Origin: Comamonas sp. lk
GTDB taxonomy: Bacteria; Pseudomonadota; Gammaproteobacteria; Burkholderiales; Burkholderiaceae_C
Reading direction: 5' to 3'
NCBI GenBank assembly: GCA_945869165.1
Contig: CAMBNY010000004.1
Coordinates: 1 to 64,000 of the forward strand
Length of the DNA stretch: 64,000 nucleotides
Below, piece by piece: positions 54,652-63,256 of this stretch (positions within the stretch are counted from its first letter, which is position 1; each line of letters begins with the position of its first letter). Below the pieces are notes generated by a model. The model did no database searches, was not told where the DNA came from, and saw only the letters and a list, made by a program, of their open reading frames with translations. A program made the translations under genes and the position numbers.

Positions 54652-55167
54652 TTATTTGAAGGATAGCAATTGCGGGTCAAAACATCTCGTAAGAGGTAGC
54701 GGCAAATCAGGCACCTGCCTCGCCAGGTAATCTCGGATGAACGGAGCAGCTTTCCACGGCTTGGTGTAGCCGCTCCAGACGGCATTGCTAATAATTTTGG
54801 GTTCGATACCTGAAAAATCGAGTAGCACCACGGCAGGCAATAACTCAGCAAACTCGGCCTCCGCCACAACCCATTTATCCATAGCCCAGACGCCTGCAAT
54901 TCGAACTGATGCGGAATGGGGCGGGCTGTATTCGCTAATGAGCCTTTGCGTGATCTGGTAAGTCTCATCTGCAGGCTGTAGGCGCACTACACCTTGGCAG
55001 CTTCTTGTCATTTGAGTCAATTGATCGCTGGCAATGCCGCCTATATCAATTTCCCGTCCATCCAAGACCATCAAGGTTCCGTTATCACGCGCCGTCCAGC
55101 CGATATGGGAAGCCACGACGGCAAGCACAACCAGTAGCAGTACAGATACCGATGTTCGTTTCTTCAT
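54652..55167 (-). CDS. membrane-anchored protein of unknown function
   Basis: A 171-residue protein with one N-terminal membrane segment (MKKRTSVSVLLLVVLAVVAS) and a soluble periplasmic part with two Cys residues (RSCQGVV and TRCFDP). No domain recognised. The start at 55167 is chosen because it opens directly with the signal/anchor; the open frame upstream is the antisense of nothing and has no protein character. It lies 7 bp before DUF3429. Confidence 0.6.
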   Translation of the reverse strand: MKKRTSVSVLLLVVLAVVASHIGWTARDNGTLMVLDGREIDIGGIASDQLTQMTRSCQGVVRLQPADETYQITQRLISEYSPPHSASVRIAGVWAMDKWVVAEAEFAELLPAVVLLDFSGIEPKIISNAVWSGYTKPWKAAPFIRDYLARQVPDLPLPLTRCFDPQLLSFK

Positions 55168-55198
55168 GACGACAATGCACCGAAAAGGCGAGAACTGC

Positions 55199-55381
55199 TT
55201 AGTCCGTTTCGTTCGTGGCTGGCGGGATGTCGCTCTGGCTTTCATGGCTTGGATGAAGTCCCGGCGCAAGCGGTTTCGGAAAACACATTTTTTCCCCATC
55301 CCATCGCTGCCCGCACCAGCACTCACCTTCTGCATTAATGATGCAGGTTCCCGTACCGCAACACCTTAGATCCTCGCTCAT
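55199..55381 (-). CDS. Cys-rich small protein
   Basis: A 60-residue protein with six cysteines in its first 35 residues: CCGTGTC, then CWCGQRWDGEKMC. The pattern suggests a metal site (zinc or Fe-S) or disulfides. AAGGAG lies 5 bp before the ATG, a strong translation signal. It stands between the MerR regulator and the membrane-anchored protein gene. I do not recognise a named family. Confidence 0.72.
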   Translation of the reverse strand: MSEDLRCCGTGTCIINAEGECWCGQRWDGEKMCFPKPLAPGLHPSHESQSDIPPATNETD

Positions 55382-55443
55382 TGAAGCTCCTTATTCATCC
55401 ATTAAATCGGCCTAAGCCACCAGTAGGCGTTCTCAAGAAAACT

Positions 55444-56442
55444 TTATTCCTGCGCATTTTCTTGTAGAGCGATGCCCTCGTGATTGGCCACCATTTCTAA
55501 AGCACTCTCAAAGAGCGCACGCGCAGAACCGGACACTGCGCTTAAGTATGCGTGCAAGTGCGCGTCTTCTGCAGACTTGTTCAAGCACTCGTGGCTGTAT
55601 TGCTCAAAATTTGCCAGCTGGGTAATGATTTCCGCAACATGGCGCGGGCATTCACAAAGCACATTGGTGGAGATATTGGCCACCCGGTTAAGCGTCAATT
55701 CACTGTATTTTCTGGGTGGTATTACGCTGCCCACCACTAGGCCACTGGATCCTTTTTCGGTGCCCACCAGTAAAGCTGAATTGACTAAATCGGCCAACTC
55801 AGCGTCCGATGCGGGTTCTTTTCGAACAATCATCCCTGATCGTTTCATCAATTGGATGACGTTCTCTTGGCCAAAGTTGTACAAAACGATCACCTGGATC
55901 GCTTTGCAGTTTTGGGCCAATCGATGAATATCAATTTGCATGCCGGCATGCAGGGAGTTCGCCTTGACAAGCAAGAAGGGAACTTGCCGTTCAAAGGTCG
56001 CGCCCAGCGCGTGCGACAAGTCATTGAATATGTTGGTCACCTTGATGTTCTGGTCAATGAAGCTCAGGGTGAATTTTTTCGATTCGATGCGACTGGCCAA
56101 GGCCACACCGACGACCGCCATAGATGCAGCTTGTCCAGCAAGGCGGGCATCTGTGCGCGAGCGATTTGCATCTTGCCCTTGCACCAGCAAAGCGTTGAGT
56201 TCTTGCGACGAGCGTTGGGCAAGGCTGCTGATGGCATGGCCTCGCTCAGTGAGCCGTTTAAGCAAGGTTGCCCTCAGTACATCGTCGTCGGTATACAGAC
56301 GATGCTGGCCCTCGGATTTTTGCGGGACGAAGGTGCCATAGCGCAGCTCCCAAATCCGCAAGGTTGGACTGGGAACGCCACTCAATGTCGAAATCGCGCC
56401 GATCTTGTGCACCGCGCCACCTGAGTTTGCTTTATTGCTCAT
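55444..56442 (-). CDS. MerR-family transcriptional regulator (light-response type)
   Basis: A 332-residue regulator with an N-terminal MerR-type winged helix (about residues 11-80: IGAISTLSGVPSPTLRIWEL, then GQHRLYTDDDVLRATLLKRL). The rest (about 90-310) looks like the helical plus Rossmann layout of LitR/CarH sensors but has no clear cobalamin His motif, so it may use another ligand or a partner. MerR proteins of this type sit beside photolyase genes in many proteobacteria. It is divergent from rrf2, and its start is preceded by a set of short repeats likely to be its operator. Confidence 0.82.
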   Translation of the reverse strand: MSNKANSGGAVHKIGAISTLSGVPSPTLRIWELRYGTFVPQKSEGQHRLYTDDDVLRATLLKRLTERGHAISSLAQRSSQELNALLVQGQDANRSRTDARLAGQAASMAVVGVALASRIESKKFTLSFIDQNIKVTNIFNDLSHALGATFERQVPFLLVKANSLHAGMQIDIHRLAQNCKAIQVIVLYNFGQENVIQLMKRSGMIVRKEPASDAELADLVNSALLVGTEKGSSGLVVGSVIPPRKYSELTLNRVANISTNVLCECPRHVAEIITQLANFEQYSHECLNKSAEDAHLHAYLSAVSGSARALFESALEMVANHEGIALQENAQE

Positions 56443-56445
56443 AGA

Positions 56446-56495
56446 TTGAATAGAAATTGAATAGATTATTCAGATTATTTTACTCTATTGTATAG
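56446..56495. promoter_or_regulatory. repeat-rich operator between merR and rrf2
   Basis: TTGAATAG occurs at 56446-56453 and 56457-56464 (11-bp period) and a related TTGTATAG at 56488-56495. TGAATA-GAT-TATTCA (56458-56472) is a perfect 6-bp inverted repeat. Directly repeated 11-bp units are known for CarH-type regulators. It lies within the divergent promoter region and next to the MerR start codon, consistent with autoregulation. Confidence 0.5.
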
Positions 56496-56547
56496 AAAAA
56501 TAGTCTTTGGTGGTAGATTTCCGAGACAGCAACTTATTCAAAAGCCC

Positions 56548-57075
56548 ATGTTTTTTAGCCTTCACGCAACGCAAGGACTCACTGCCATTGGGATTATTGC
56601 GACTTCTTCCAGGCAAAAGCCGGTGTCCACGACCAGACTGTCCAGGCAAATTGGATTGTGTTTATCCAGTACAGAGATCATCGTCAAGCAGCTCAAGAAT
56701 GGCGGTCTGATTTGCTCCCACCGCGGCCCTGGCGGCGGGTACCAACTTCTGCACCCCGTCAAGGATCTATCGGTTTGGGATGTGGTTTCGTGCTTCAAAG
56801 ACAACGATCCGCCCGCCAAGACGGGCCAGGGCAGCCCTGAGAGCGAGGCTGCATTGGCTCTTGCAATCGAGTTGAAAGAAACGGCTTGCCAGCACCTACG
56901 GTCTTACCCCCTTACCGACGTACTGGCCCAACTTCCATCCGTTGCGCCCGACGACATGAACTCGCGCTCATTCAATACGGCCTTCCATCTGAAGCCCCTG
57001 CATCAGCCTAGCCCACCAAAGGCTCCTAGCTGGGTGTTTGATTTGGCGAGGTTCACCCATGCGGCGCATGCTTGA
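56548..57075 (+). CDS. Rrf2-family transcriptional regulator
   Basis: A 175-residue regulator with the Rrf2 winged helix (FSLHATQGLTAIGIIATSS, STTRLSRQIGLCLSSTEIIV, GGLICSHRGPGGGYQLLHPV). The three-Cys cluster motif of IscR is not seen, so it may lack an Fe-S cluster or use other ligands. The start at 56548 matches the usual N-terminus; a TTG at 56488 would add 20 residues of no family character. The C-terminal tail (AFHLKPLHQPSPPKAP) is duplicated at 60530-60688. Its promoter faces that of the MerR gene. Confidence 0.8.
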   Translation: MFFSLHATQGLTAIGIIATSSRQKPVSTTRLSRQIGLCLSSTEIIVKQLKNGGLICSHRGPGGGYQLLHPVKDLSVWDVVSCFKDNDPPAKTGQGSPESEAALALAIELKETACQHLRSYPLTDVLAQLPSVAPDDMNSRSFNTAFHLKPLHQPSPPKAPSWVFDLARFTHAAHA

Positions 57076-57084
57076 GGCGCCCCT

Positions 57085-57405
57085 ATGAAAATTTCCTACA
57101 TGTTGTGGAACAGAACGGGGAAAGGTCGCAAAGTCCCTGATGGGCAGGCATGGCAATGGGTCCACGAAATTGAGGATGAGCACCAAATGGCGAATGTCGT
57201 CAGAAGACTCAAGAAAACGATACGCGAATGCCGATTAGCCTTGGTAAACCTACACATCGAGCAGCGGGATTGCTCAGACGGCCTGTTGGAGCGCGCAAGC
57301 TTCGCCTACAAAGGGCCCATCGTCTATGACGAAAGTATCTCTCCCAAAAGAATAATTCATGTGCATGAAGATACGCTTGACGACCAAAACTTGGAGGCCG
57401 CTTAA
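57085..57405 (+). CDS. small protein of unknown function
   Basis: A 106-residue soluble protein without signal peptide: MKISYMLWNRTGKGRKVPDG at the start, several Arg/Lys-rich helices and an acidic C-terminus. No domain recognised. It lies 9 bp after rrf2 and 2 bp before the DCC protein gene, so all three are probably cotranscribed. Confidence 0.6.
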   Translation: MKISYMLWNRTGKGRKVPDGQAWQWVHEIEDEHQMANVVRRLKKTIRECRLALVNLHIEQRDCSDGLLERASFAYKGPIVYDESISPKRIIHVHEDTLDDQNLEAA

Positions 57406-57407
57406 CC

Positions 57408-57773
57408 ATGCAAGCCACTGCCAATGCCACCACCGTCTTGTATGACGGCTCCTGCCCCATTTGCAGTCGCGAGATACAGCAATACAAAAAAGGGGATCCG
57501 CAAGGTGAAATTTGCTGGCTTGATGTTTCAAGCCCAAACTTTGTAGCGCCCCCCGGGCAAAGCGCAGAAGCACTTATGCAACGATTTCACGTTATCCGGC
57601 CCGACGGCTCCATAGTCTCAGGAGCGGCTGCCTTTGTTCATCTGTGGGAACAATTGCCCGGCTGGAAAAAGCTGGCCCGCGTAGGCCGACTTCCGGGCAT
57701 GCTCAATTTGATGGAATTCGGATGTGAAAAGTTTCTCCACTTCCGACCCAAGCTGCAAAAAATATTTGCATAG
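57408..57773 (+). CDS. DCC-family thiol-disulfide oxidoreductase-like protein (DUF393)
   Basis: A 121-residue DUF393 protein. The N-terminal VLYDGSCPICSREIQQYKK carries the DGxCPxC motif that names the family, and RFHVIRPDGSIVSGAAAFV is the conserved second half. The two Cys residues suggest a redox role. Members occur next to photolyase genes in other proteobacteria, as here. The start follows the preceding gene by 2 bp. Confidence 0.88.
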   Translation: MQATANATTVLYDGSCPICSREIQQYKKGDPQGEICWLDVSSPNFVAPPGQSAEALMQRFHVIRPDGSIVSGAAAFVHLWEQLPGWKKLARVGRLPGMLNLMEFGCEKFLHFRPKLQKIFA

Positions 57774-57867
57774 TTCAACACGCTCAATCCCCGCTAGCTA
57801 TTGGATGTATCCCGAAGCTTTGCGTCGAGCAGGCTATTGCCACCAATCAAAAACAGGAATTTTGTAA

Positions 57868-58221
57868 GTGGTTCAGGGGCGTATAAACCGGCAGTCGACG
57901 GCACTCGCACAGGAGCGCCTAGCCATAACTCCAGAGATTTCGGTTTGCGCGCTCTGTGATCGTCCAATTCCGCCAGCTTTGCGAGATGCGCACCACTTGG
58001 TGCCTAAGTCACGTGGTGGTGTCAGTACGGTCTATCTGCATCGTGCGTGCCACAGGCAAATCCATGCCTTGTTCACTGAAAATGAATTGGCTAAAAGTTA
58101 CTCCACGCTTATAGCGCTTTGCGCACATCCTGAAATGGCGAAATTTATCAACTGGATCAAGGGCAAAACAAGCGAGTTCAATCCACCAACCAAGCGCAGC
58201 CGTAACAAAGGCAAGTTTTAA
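57868..58221 (+). CDS. HNH endonuclease-domain protein
   Basis: A 117-residue protein with an HNH domain at about residues 27-70: CALCDRPIP, then DAHHLVPKSRGG and CHRQIHALFTENEL. The two Cys pairs probably bind zinc and the His-His pair belongs to the active site. It starts at GTG 57868 with AGGA about 10 bp upstream. Small stand-alone HNH proteins of this type are widespread and their targets are mostly unknown; its place in the light-stress cluster may be coincidental. Confidence 0.8.
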   Translation: MVQGRINRQSTALAQERLAITPEISVCALCDRPIPPALRDAHHLVPKSRGGVSTVYLHRACHRQIHALFTENELAKSYSTLIALCAHPEMAKFINWIKGKTSEFNPPTKRSRNKGKF

Positions 58222-58514
58222 TCTCTGGGATGGCCAAAACCGCCCCCTCCCCCACAATGCTTCTTAATCGTACTCAGGCCCAAGTAGTGCATGAAATACG
58301 CTTAAATCGCTCTGGTGCGGCGCGTATTCAAAGGCGCCTAGTGCCTAAAATTTAGTGGAGAGGCTCGATGTAGCCTTGAAACTGCGAATGCCTAATTCCA
58401 TATGAAAAATTGCCGTCCACTCACCGTTTTGCAGCCGATGCCAAAAAAACCAACTTTGCATGCAAATGAACGATTGCGCTGCGACCGCAGTCGGTTTGCT
58501 TGAGACCCCCTCTC
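58222..58514. other. gene-free stretch
   Basis: About 290 bp with no gene I can support. A 32-codon frame starts at 58257 but has no recognisable character. No terminator or repeat is evident. Confidence 0.35.
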
Positions 58515-58799
58515 ATGAAGCACTCCATTACGCGCAGCTCAGATACCGGCACCGATGCCTTGTCCGCCGGCTGCATCTCCCGCATTATTGAAATGGCCTG
58601 GGAGGACAGAACTGCATTTGAGGCGATAGAGGCGCAGTTCGGTTTGAATGAATCCGGGGTGATTGCTCTGATGCGCAGGTATCTGAAGCCATCGTCTTTT
58701 CGGATGTGGCGCAAGCGGGTGACGGGGCGCCGCACCAAGCACGTAGCGCTGCGTAGTGCTGTTTTTTTACGCCACCGCGCCACCCATACACGACCATAA
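58515..58799 (+). CDS. TIGR03643-family protein
   Basis: A 94-residue protein with the TIGR03643 core, ISRIIEMAWEDRTAFEAIEA, and MRRYLKPSSFRMWRKRVTGR, a short helical protein of unknown role that recurs beside photolyase genes. ATG 58515 is preferred to a TTG five codons upstream. The stop lies 10 bp before the photolyase start, so both are cotranscribed. Confidence 0.82.
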   Translation: MKHSITRSSDTGTDALSAGCISRIIEMAWEDRTAFEAIEAQFGLNESGVIALMRRYLKPSSFRMWRKRVTGRRTKHVALRSAVFLRHRATHTRP

Positions 58800-58809
58800 G
58801 GTCAGCAAT

Positions 58810-60357
58810 ATGGCATCGCAACGGGCACTGGTGTGGTTCAAGCGTGATCTACGGGTGCACGACCATGCCCCCTTGGTAGCTGCGCTCGCACACCCAGACG
58901 CGCTCGCAATTTTTATCATCGAACCAGAGTGGCTCAGCAGCCCTGACTGTGATTCCAGTCATGTCGACTTTGCACTGACCTGCCTTGCTGAGTTGCGCAC
59001 AGCGCTTGCCGAACGCGGCCTGCCGTTGCTGGTACGCGTGGGCTCAGCGGTCCAGGTGCTGGCGCAATTGCAAAGCGATCTGGCCTTTACGCATTTGTTG
59101 AGTCACGAGGAGACTGGAGCCGCTTGGTCCTATGCGCGCGACCGCCAAGTCGCAGTGTGGTGCGCCTCGATAAACATCCATTGGAAGCAGTTCACCCAAA
59201 ATGCAGTGATACGCGGATTACGTAACCGCGCGGGATGGGCCAAGCGCTGGCAGGCGCACATGGATGCTCCCCTGCATTTATTAAACGGCAAATTTGACGC
59301 AGCATTGCCGCTGCATCAACCCGCGCTCCCCACGTTGGCCAGCCTGGGGCTGTCGCCGCATGGAAAATCCTTGCAAATGGGAGGCGAGCGGGCTGCAAGG
59401 CGCGTCCTGAGCAGCTTTGTGCAGGTTCGAGGCTATGGCTATCGAAAGGCACTCTCCAGCCCTTTGAGCGCTGAAGAAGGATGCAGCCGCCTGAGTCCGC
59501 ATTTGGCGTTTGGAACCATCTCCATGCGCACCGTGCACCAGGCCACCGAGCTGGCTATCGCCAATTCGCCTGATCGGGAGCTGTCGTATGCGCTACGCGG
59601 CTTTGCTGGGCGGCTGCGCTGGCACTGTCATTTCATGCAAAAGTTAGAAGATGAGCCTGACATCGAGTTTCATAATTTCGCCCGCGTGTGCGACGGTTTG
59701 CGTGAGGAAGCCTTCGACAGCAATCATTTTGAGGCCTGGTGCGCAGGCCAGACCGGTTACCCCATGGTGGATGCTTGCATGCGCTCGCTACGAGCTACTG
59801 GCTGGTTGAATTTTCGTATGCGAGCCATGCTAGTGAGCTTTGCGAGTTACCACCTCTGGTTGCACTGGCGACAAACTGGTCTGTTTTTGGCGCGTCAATT
59901 TCTTGACTATGAGCCTGGCATTCACTGGAGCCAGATGCAGATGCAAAGCGGCACTACGGGTATCAACACGCTGCGTATTTATTCCCCCACTAAGCAAGCG
60001 CAAGACCAAGACCCGCAAGGCCTGTTCATTCGCCGCTGGGTGCCTGAACTTGCCAAGGTTCCGCTGCCCTATCTGGCGGAACCGTGGAAGATGGACCTGA
60101 GCGTGCAGCGTATGGCCGCGTGCATGATCGGCGTTGACTATCCATTACCCATCGTTGAAGATAAGTCAGCCATGAAAGCGGCCAAAGACAAAATGTATGG
60201 TTTACGTAAAACACCGCAGGCCAAGATAGAGGCAGATGGTGTACAGCACCGGCATGGGTCCAGGCGAAGTGGATTAATGGCCGCGGGGCAGCGAAGCAAG
60301 TCTAAGTTGCCCAGGCCACCCAGCGCGCCGTCACCCCAAGGAGACTTGTTCTCCTAG
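58810..60357 (+). CDS. photolyase/cryptochrome-family flavoprotein
   Basis: A 515-residue FAD enzyme. The N-terminal photolyase domain (ALVWFKRDLRVHDHAPLVAA) should bind an antenna chromophore, and the C-terminal FAD domain has GYPMVDACMRSLRATGWLNF and GINTLRIYSPTKQ. The stretch DYEPGIHWSQMQMQSGTTG differs from the usual NNGGWQWASSTG-type loop of CPD photolyases, so it may be a cryptochrome-like subgroup and its DNA lesion is uncertain. AAGG lies about 8 bp before the ATG. It follows the TIGR03643 gene by 10 bp. Confidence 0.9.
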   Translation: MASQRALVWFKRDLRVHDHAPLVAALAHPDALAIFIIEPEWLSSPDCDSSHVDFALTCLAELRTALAERGLPLLVRVGSAVQVLAQLQSDLAFTHLLSHEETGAAWSYARDRQVAVWCASINIHWKQFTQNAVIRGLRNRAGWAKRWQAHMDAPLHLLNGKFDAALPLHQPALPTLASLGLSPHGKSLQMGGERAARRVLSSFVQVRGYGYRKALSSPLSAEEGCSRLSPHLAFGTISMRTVHQATELAIANSPDRELSYALRGFAGRLRWHCHFMQKLEDEPDIEFHNFARVCDGLREEAFDSNHFEAWCAGQTGYPMVDACMRSLRATGWLNFRMRAMLVSFASYHLWLHWRQTGLFLARQFLDYEPGIHWSQMQMQSGTTGINTLRIYSPTKQAQDQDPQGLFIRRWVPELAKVPLPYLAEPWKMDLSVQRMAACMIGVDYPLPIVEDKSAMKAAKDKMYGLRKTPQAKIEADGVQHRHGSRRSGLMAAGQRSKSKLPRPPSAPSPQGDLFS

Positions 60358-60529
60358 ATCTAGCTTTATCGCAAACTGCATAGCTATTTAATAGACAAAC
60401 ACGCATTATTGGTCGATTACACTCTTTGGACTGAGATGCGAAGACTATATTCAAAGTGGCCAAGTCAAATATGGCCTTCAAGTAATCGGAGCCCTTTTGG
60501 GACTTCTGAGGCAGTAGCCGGTTCACTCA

Positions 60530-60688
60530 ATGATTAACGTACTTAAACGATGGCCGCCCAATGCCCCTGACGAGATGGATCCGCGCCCGATACACACAGC
60601 CCTTCACCTGAAGCCCTTGCATCAGTCCGGCCCAGCTCGGGCTAGGGCTTTTGACTTGGTGAAGTTCACCATCACGGCGCATGCTTGA
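60530..60688 (+). pseudogene. duplicated tail of the Rrf2 regulator gene
   Basis: A 52-codon frame ends in DEMDPRPIHTALHLKPLHQ and then FDLVKFTITAHA, matching the Rrf2 C-terminus (DDMNSRSFNTAFHLKPLHQ and FDLARFTHAAHA) end to end, including the sequence around the stop codon. The DNA-binding part is missing, so it is a partial duplicate. Its last codons overlap the start of the SDR gene. Confidence 0.75.
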
Positions 60689-61394
60689 GAGTGCCCCACT
60701 TTTTGCCACGGGCCATTACAAGGCATTGGTGATCGGCTCTAGTGGGGCCATTGGCAATGCCTTTGCGCAAGCGTTTCTTGCAGATTCCCAATGCACCCAT
60801 GTAGAACGCGTCTGCCGCAGCGCGCAGAGTGATTTTGATATTACCCATCAGGAATCTATCAGCGCTCAGGCAACATTGTCTAATGCCAACGGTCCCTATC
60901 AAATCATCATCGACGCCACCGGCGCGATCGTGATGCATGGCCTAGGTCCCGAGAAATCGCTAGCCAGTCTTGAACCGGAACATTTAATGCAAGCCTTTTT
61001 GATCAATGCAATTGGTCCGGCTATGGTGTTGCGCTACTTTTCGCCCCTCCTGGCAAAGGGTTCGTCGATATACGCAAAACTTTCCGCTCGGGTTGGCAGC
61101 ATCAGCGACAACAAGAAAGGCGGATGGTACGGTTACCGAAGCTCCAAAGCTGCGTTGAATATGATGTTGCAAACGGCGGCCATCGAGCTCCAGCGCAAAA
61201 GCCCGAGCCTTCGCGTGGTTGCTCTGCAACCTGGAACGGTAAAGTCCCGGCTCTCTCTACCATTTACGGGTTCTTCCATTGGCCTGCTAGATCCACAGGA
61301 GTCCGTCGCTGGCATGCTTGATGCCTTAAAAGGTTTGCAGCCCAAGTCGGGTGCCTATTTCCTAGACTACCAAGGCATTGAGATACCTTGGTGA
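60681..61394 (+). CDS. short-chain dehydrogenase/reductase, C-factor-like
   Basis: A 237-residue SDR with the NAD(P) motif GSSGAIGNA at residues 19-27 and the active-site YGYRSSKAALN (Tyr-x3-Lys replaced in spacing as YxxxK: Y-R-S-S-K). It resembles CsgA/C-factor-type SDRs, which are frequent companions of photolyase genes. The start ATG at 60681 lies in the duplicated Rrf2 tail, overlapping its stop, so this start may have been acquired with the duplication. Substrate unknown. Confidence 0.85.
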   Translation: MLESAPLFATGHYKALVIGSSGAIGNAFAQAFLADSQCTHVERVCRSAQSDFDITHQESISAQATLSNANGPYQIIIDATGAIVMHGLGPEKSLASLEPEHLMQAFLINAIGPAMVLRYFSPLLAKGSSIYAKLSARVGSISDNKKGGWYGYRSSKAALNMMLQTAAIELQRKSPSLRVVALQPGTVKSRLSLPFTGSSIGLLDPQESVAGMLDALKGLQPKSGAYFLDYQGIEIPW

Positions 61395-61464
61395 CGTTTT
61401 GCAACTAGCGGTATTTGCATTTAGTAAAAACCATTTACTTTCTCCGCACCTAATGTAGAAACGA

Positions 61465-61641
61465 ATGAAAACTAGTTTTAAAGGAAATAAACAGTCCCTA
61501 CCCAGCAAACTATGTGTAGTTTGCGGCCGCAGCATGACCTGGCGCAAGGCCTGGGCGAAGAACTGGGATTCCGTGCTGTATTGCTCCGATGCATGCCGCA
61601 GCCGAAAGAATTCCGTTGGCAATCAGGCACCACATGGCTGA
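61465..61641 (+). CDS. DUF2256 zinc-ribbon-like small protein
   Basis: A 58-residue protein with the DUF2256 pattern: CVVCGRSMTWRKAWAKNWD and YCSDACRSRKN. Four Cys residues (two CxxC/CxxxC pairs) should bind zinc. The stop overlaps the start of the following Fe-S photolyase gene by 8 bp. DUF2256 genes sit beside photolyase-related genes in many bacteria. Confidence 0.85.
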   Translation: MKTSFKGNKQSLPSKLCVVCGRSMTWRKAWAKNWDSVLYCSDACRSRKNSVGNQAPHG

Positions 61642-63205
61642 GACGCTTCGCCTAATTTCGGCATTACCCGGAAAGGTTCGTCATCTGGTTGTTGTTTTGG
61701 GCGATCAGCTCGACCTTCAGTCTTCGGCCCTGGAGGGCTTTGATGCGACGCAAGACGTGGTCTGGATGGCCGAGGTGGTCGAAGAGTCCACGCACGTCTG
61801 GTCGGCCAAGCAGCGTATTGCTGTGTTTTTAAGTGCTATGCGTCACTTTGCGCAAAGCTTGCGCGAGCAAGGCCTGCCCGTGGACTACACGCGCCTGGAA
61901 GCACCGGATAACGCGGGCACATTAGCGCTGGAACTAGGCAAAGCGATTACCCTGCTGCAACCCACGGCGATGGTCATGAGTGCCCCTGGCGATTGGCGGG
62001 TACTACAAAGCCTGCGCGCAGTAGCAAAAGAGCACGCGGTAGCGTTAGACCTGCGCGATGACATCCATTTCTTTAGCACGGTGCGCGAATTTGCTAGCTA
62101 TGCCGAAGGCAAAAAACAAGTGCGCCTGGAATACTGGTACCGCGAATTGCGCCGCAAGCACGACATTTTGATGGACGGCAAAAATCCGCTAGGCGGGCAA
62201 TGGAATTTTGATGCCGACAACCGCGACGCATTTGGCAAAGCAGGCCCGCAAAATGTCCCCCCGCCAAGCCGTTTTGCGCCGGACAGTATCACCCAAGAGG
62301 TAGTGGCATTGGTCGATACCCACTTTGCCAGTCACCCCGGCAGTTTGCACAGCTTCGCCTGGCCTGTGACGCGCCCGCAGGCTTTGGTGGCCCTACAGGC
62401 GTTTATCGAGCAGCGCCTTCCACTTTTTGGCAAATATGAAGATGCCATGTGGGCCGGTGAGGTCTGGCTTTATCACTCGCATCTGAGCTGCGCCCTCAAT
62501 CTCAAGCTCTTGAATCCACGCGAAGTCGTGCAGGCCGCCGTTGATGCCTATCGCAATGGCAGCGCACCACTTGCGTCTGTGGAGGGATTTGTTCGGCAGA
62601 TTCTGGGGTGGCGCGAATATGTGCGCGGCATCTACTGGCTGCATATGCCAGACTACCTGGAACGCAATGCGCTTAATGCACAAGCCGCCCTACCCGCTTG
62701 GTACTGGACCGGACAAACCGATATGGCGTGCCTGAAAGATGCGATTACGCAAACGCTCGCGCATGGCTATGCCCATCACATTCAGCGACTGATGGTGACC
62801 GGCTTGTACGCCCTGCTGCTAGGAGTCAAGCCGCAAGCAGTGCACACTTGGTACTTGAGCGTGTACGTGGACGCAGTAGAGTGGGTGGAACTGCCCAACA
62901 CCCTGGGGATGAGCCAGTTTGGCGACGGCGGACTGATGGCCAGCAAGCCCTATGTCGCCAGCGGCAAATACATCCAACGTATGAGCAACTACTGCGCGGG
63001 GTGTAAGTACGATCCCGCCCAATCGACAGGCCCGCGCGCTTGTCCGTTCACTACTTTGTACTGGGACTTTTTAATGCGCCACGAGGATGCTCTCAAACAA
63101 AACCCGCGCATGGCCATGCAACTGAAGAACCTGGGGCGACTCGATACCGCCGCACGGGAAAGCATTGCATCCCATGCTGGCGCTCATCGCATTGCCCAGC
63201 TTTAG
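61634..63205 (+). CDS. Fe-S cluster photolyase-related protein (PhrB/DPRP type)
   Basis: A 523-residue member of the iron-sulfur bacterial cryptochrome/(6-4) photolyase group (DPRP family). It starts with HLVVVLGDQLDLQSSAL, the family landmark, and has the FAD-binding GWREYVRGIYWLHMPDYLE. The four predicted cluster cysteines are Cys366, Cys454, Cys457 and Cys470; their spacing (88, 3, 13) is the same as in Agrobacterium PhrB (C350, C438, C441, C454), so a 4Fe-4S cluster is likely. It should repair (6-4) photoproducts or act as a light sensor. The start at 61634 overlaps DUF2256. Confidence 0.92.
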   Translation: MAETLRLISALPGKVRHLVVVLGDQLDLQSSALEGFDATQDVVWMAEVVEESTHVWSAKQRIAVFLSAMRHFAQSLREQGLPVDYTRLEAPDNAGTLALELGKAITLLQPTAMVMSAPGDWRVLQSLRAVAKEHAVALDLRDDIHFFSTVREFASYAEGKKQVRLEYWYRELRRKHDILMDGKNPLGGQWNFDADNRDAFGKAGPQNVPPPSRFAPDSITQEVVALVDTHFASHPGSLHSFAWPVTRPQALVALQAFIEQRLPLFGKYEDAMWAGEVWLYHSHLSCALNLKLLNPREVVQAAVDAYRNGSAPLASVEGFVRQILGWREYVRGIYWLHMPDYLERNALNAQAALPAWYWTGQTDMACLKDAITQTLAHGYAHHIQRLMVTGLYALLLGVKPQAVHTWYLSVYVDAVEWVELPNTLGMSQFGDGGLMASKPYVASGKYIQRMSNYCAGCKYDPAQSTGPRACPFTTLYWDFLMRHEDALKQNPRMAMQLKNLGRLDTAARESIASHAGAHRIAQL

Positions 63206-63256
63206 GCCATAGACCAAAGAGTAAGCAACCACCCTTAAACCCACAAAAGGTACTAT

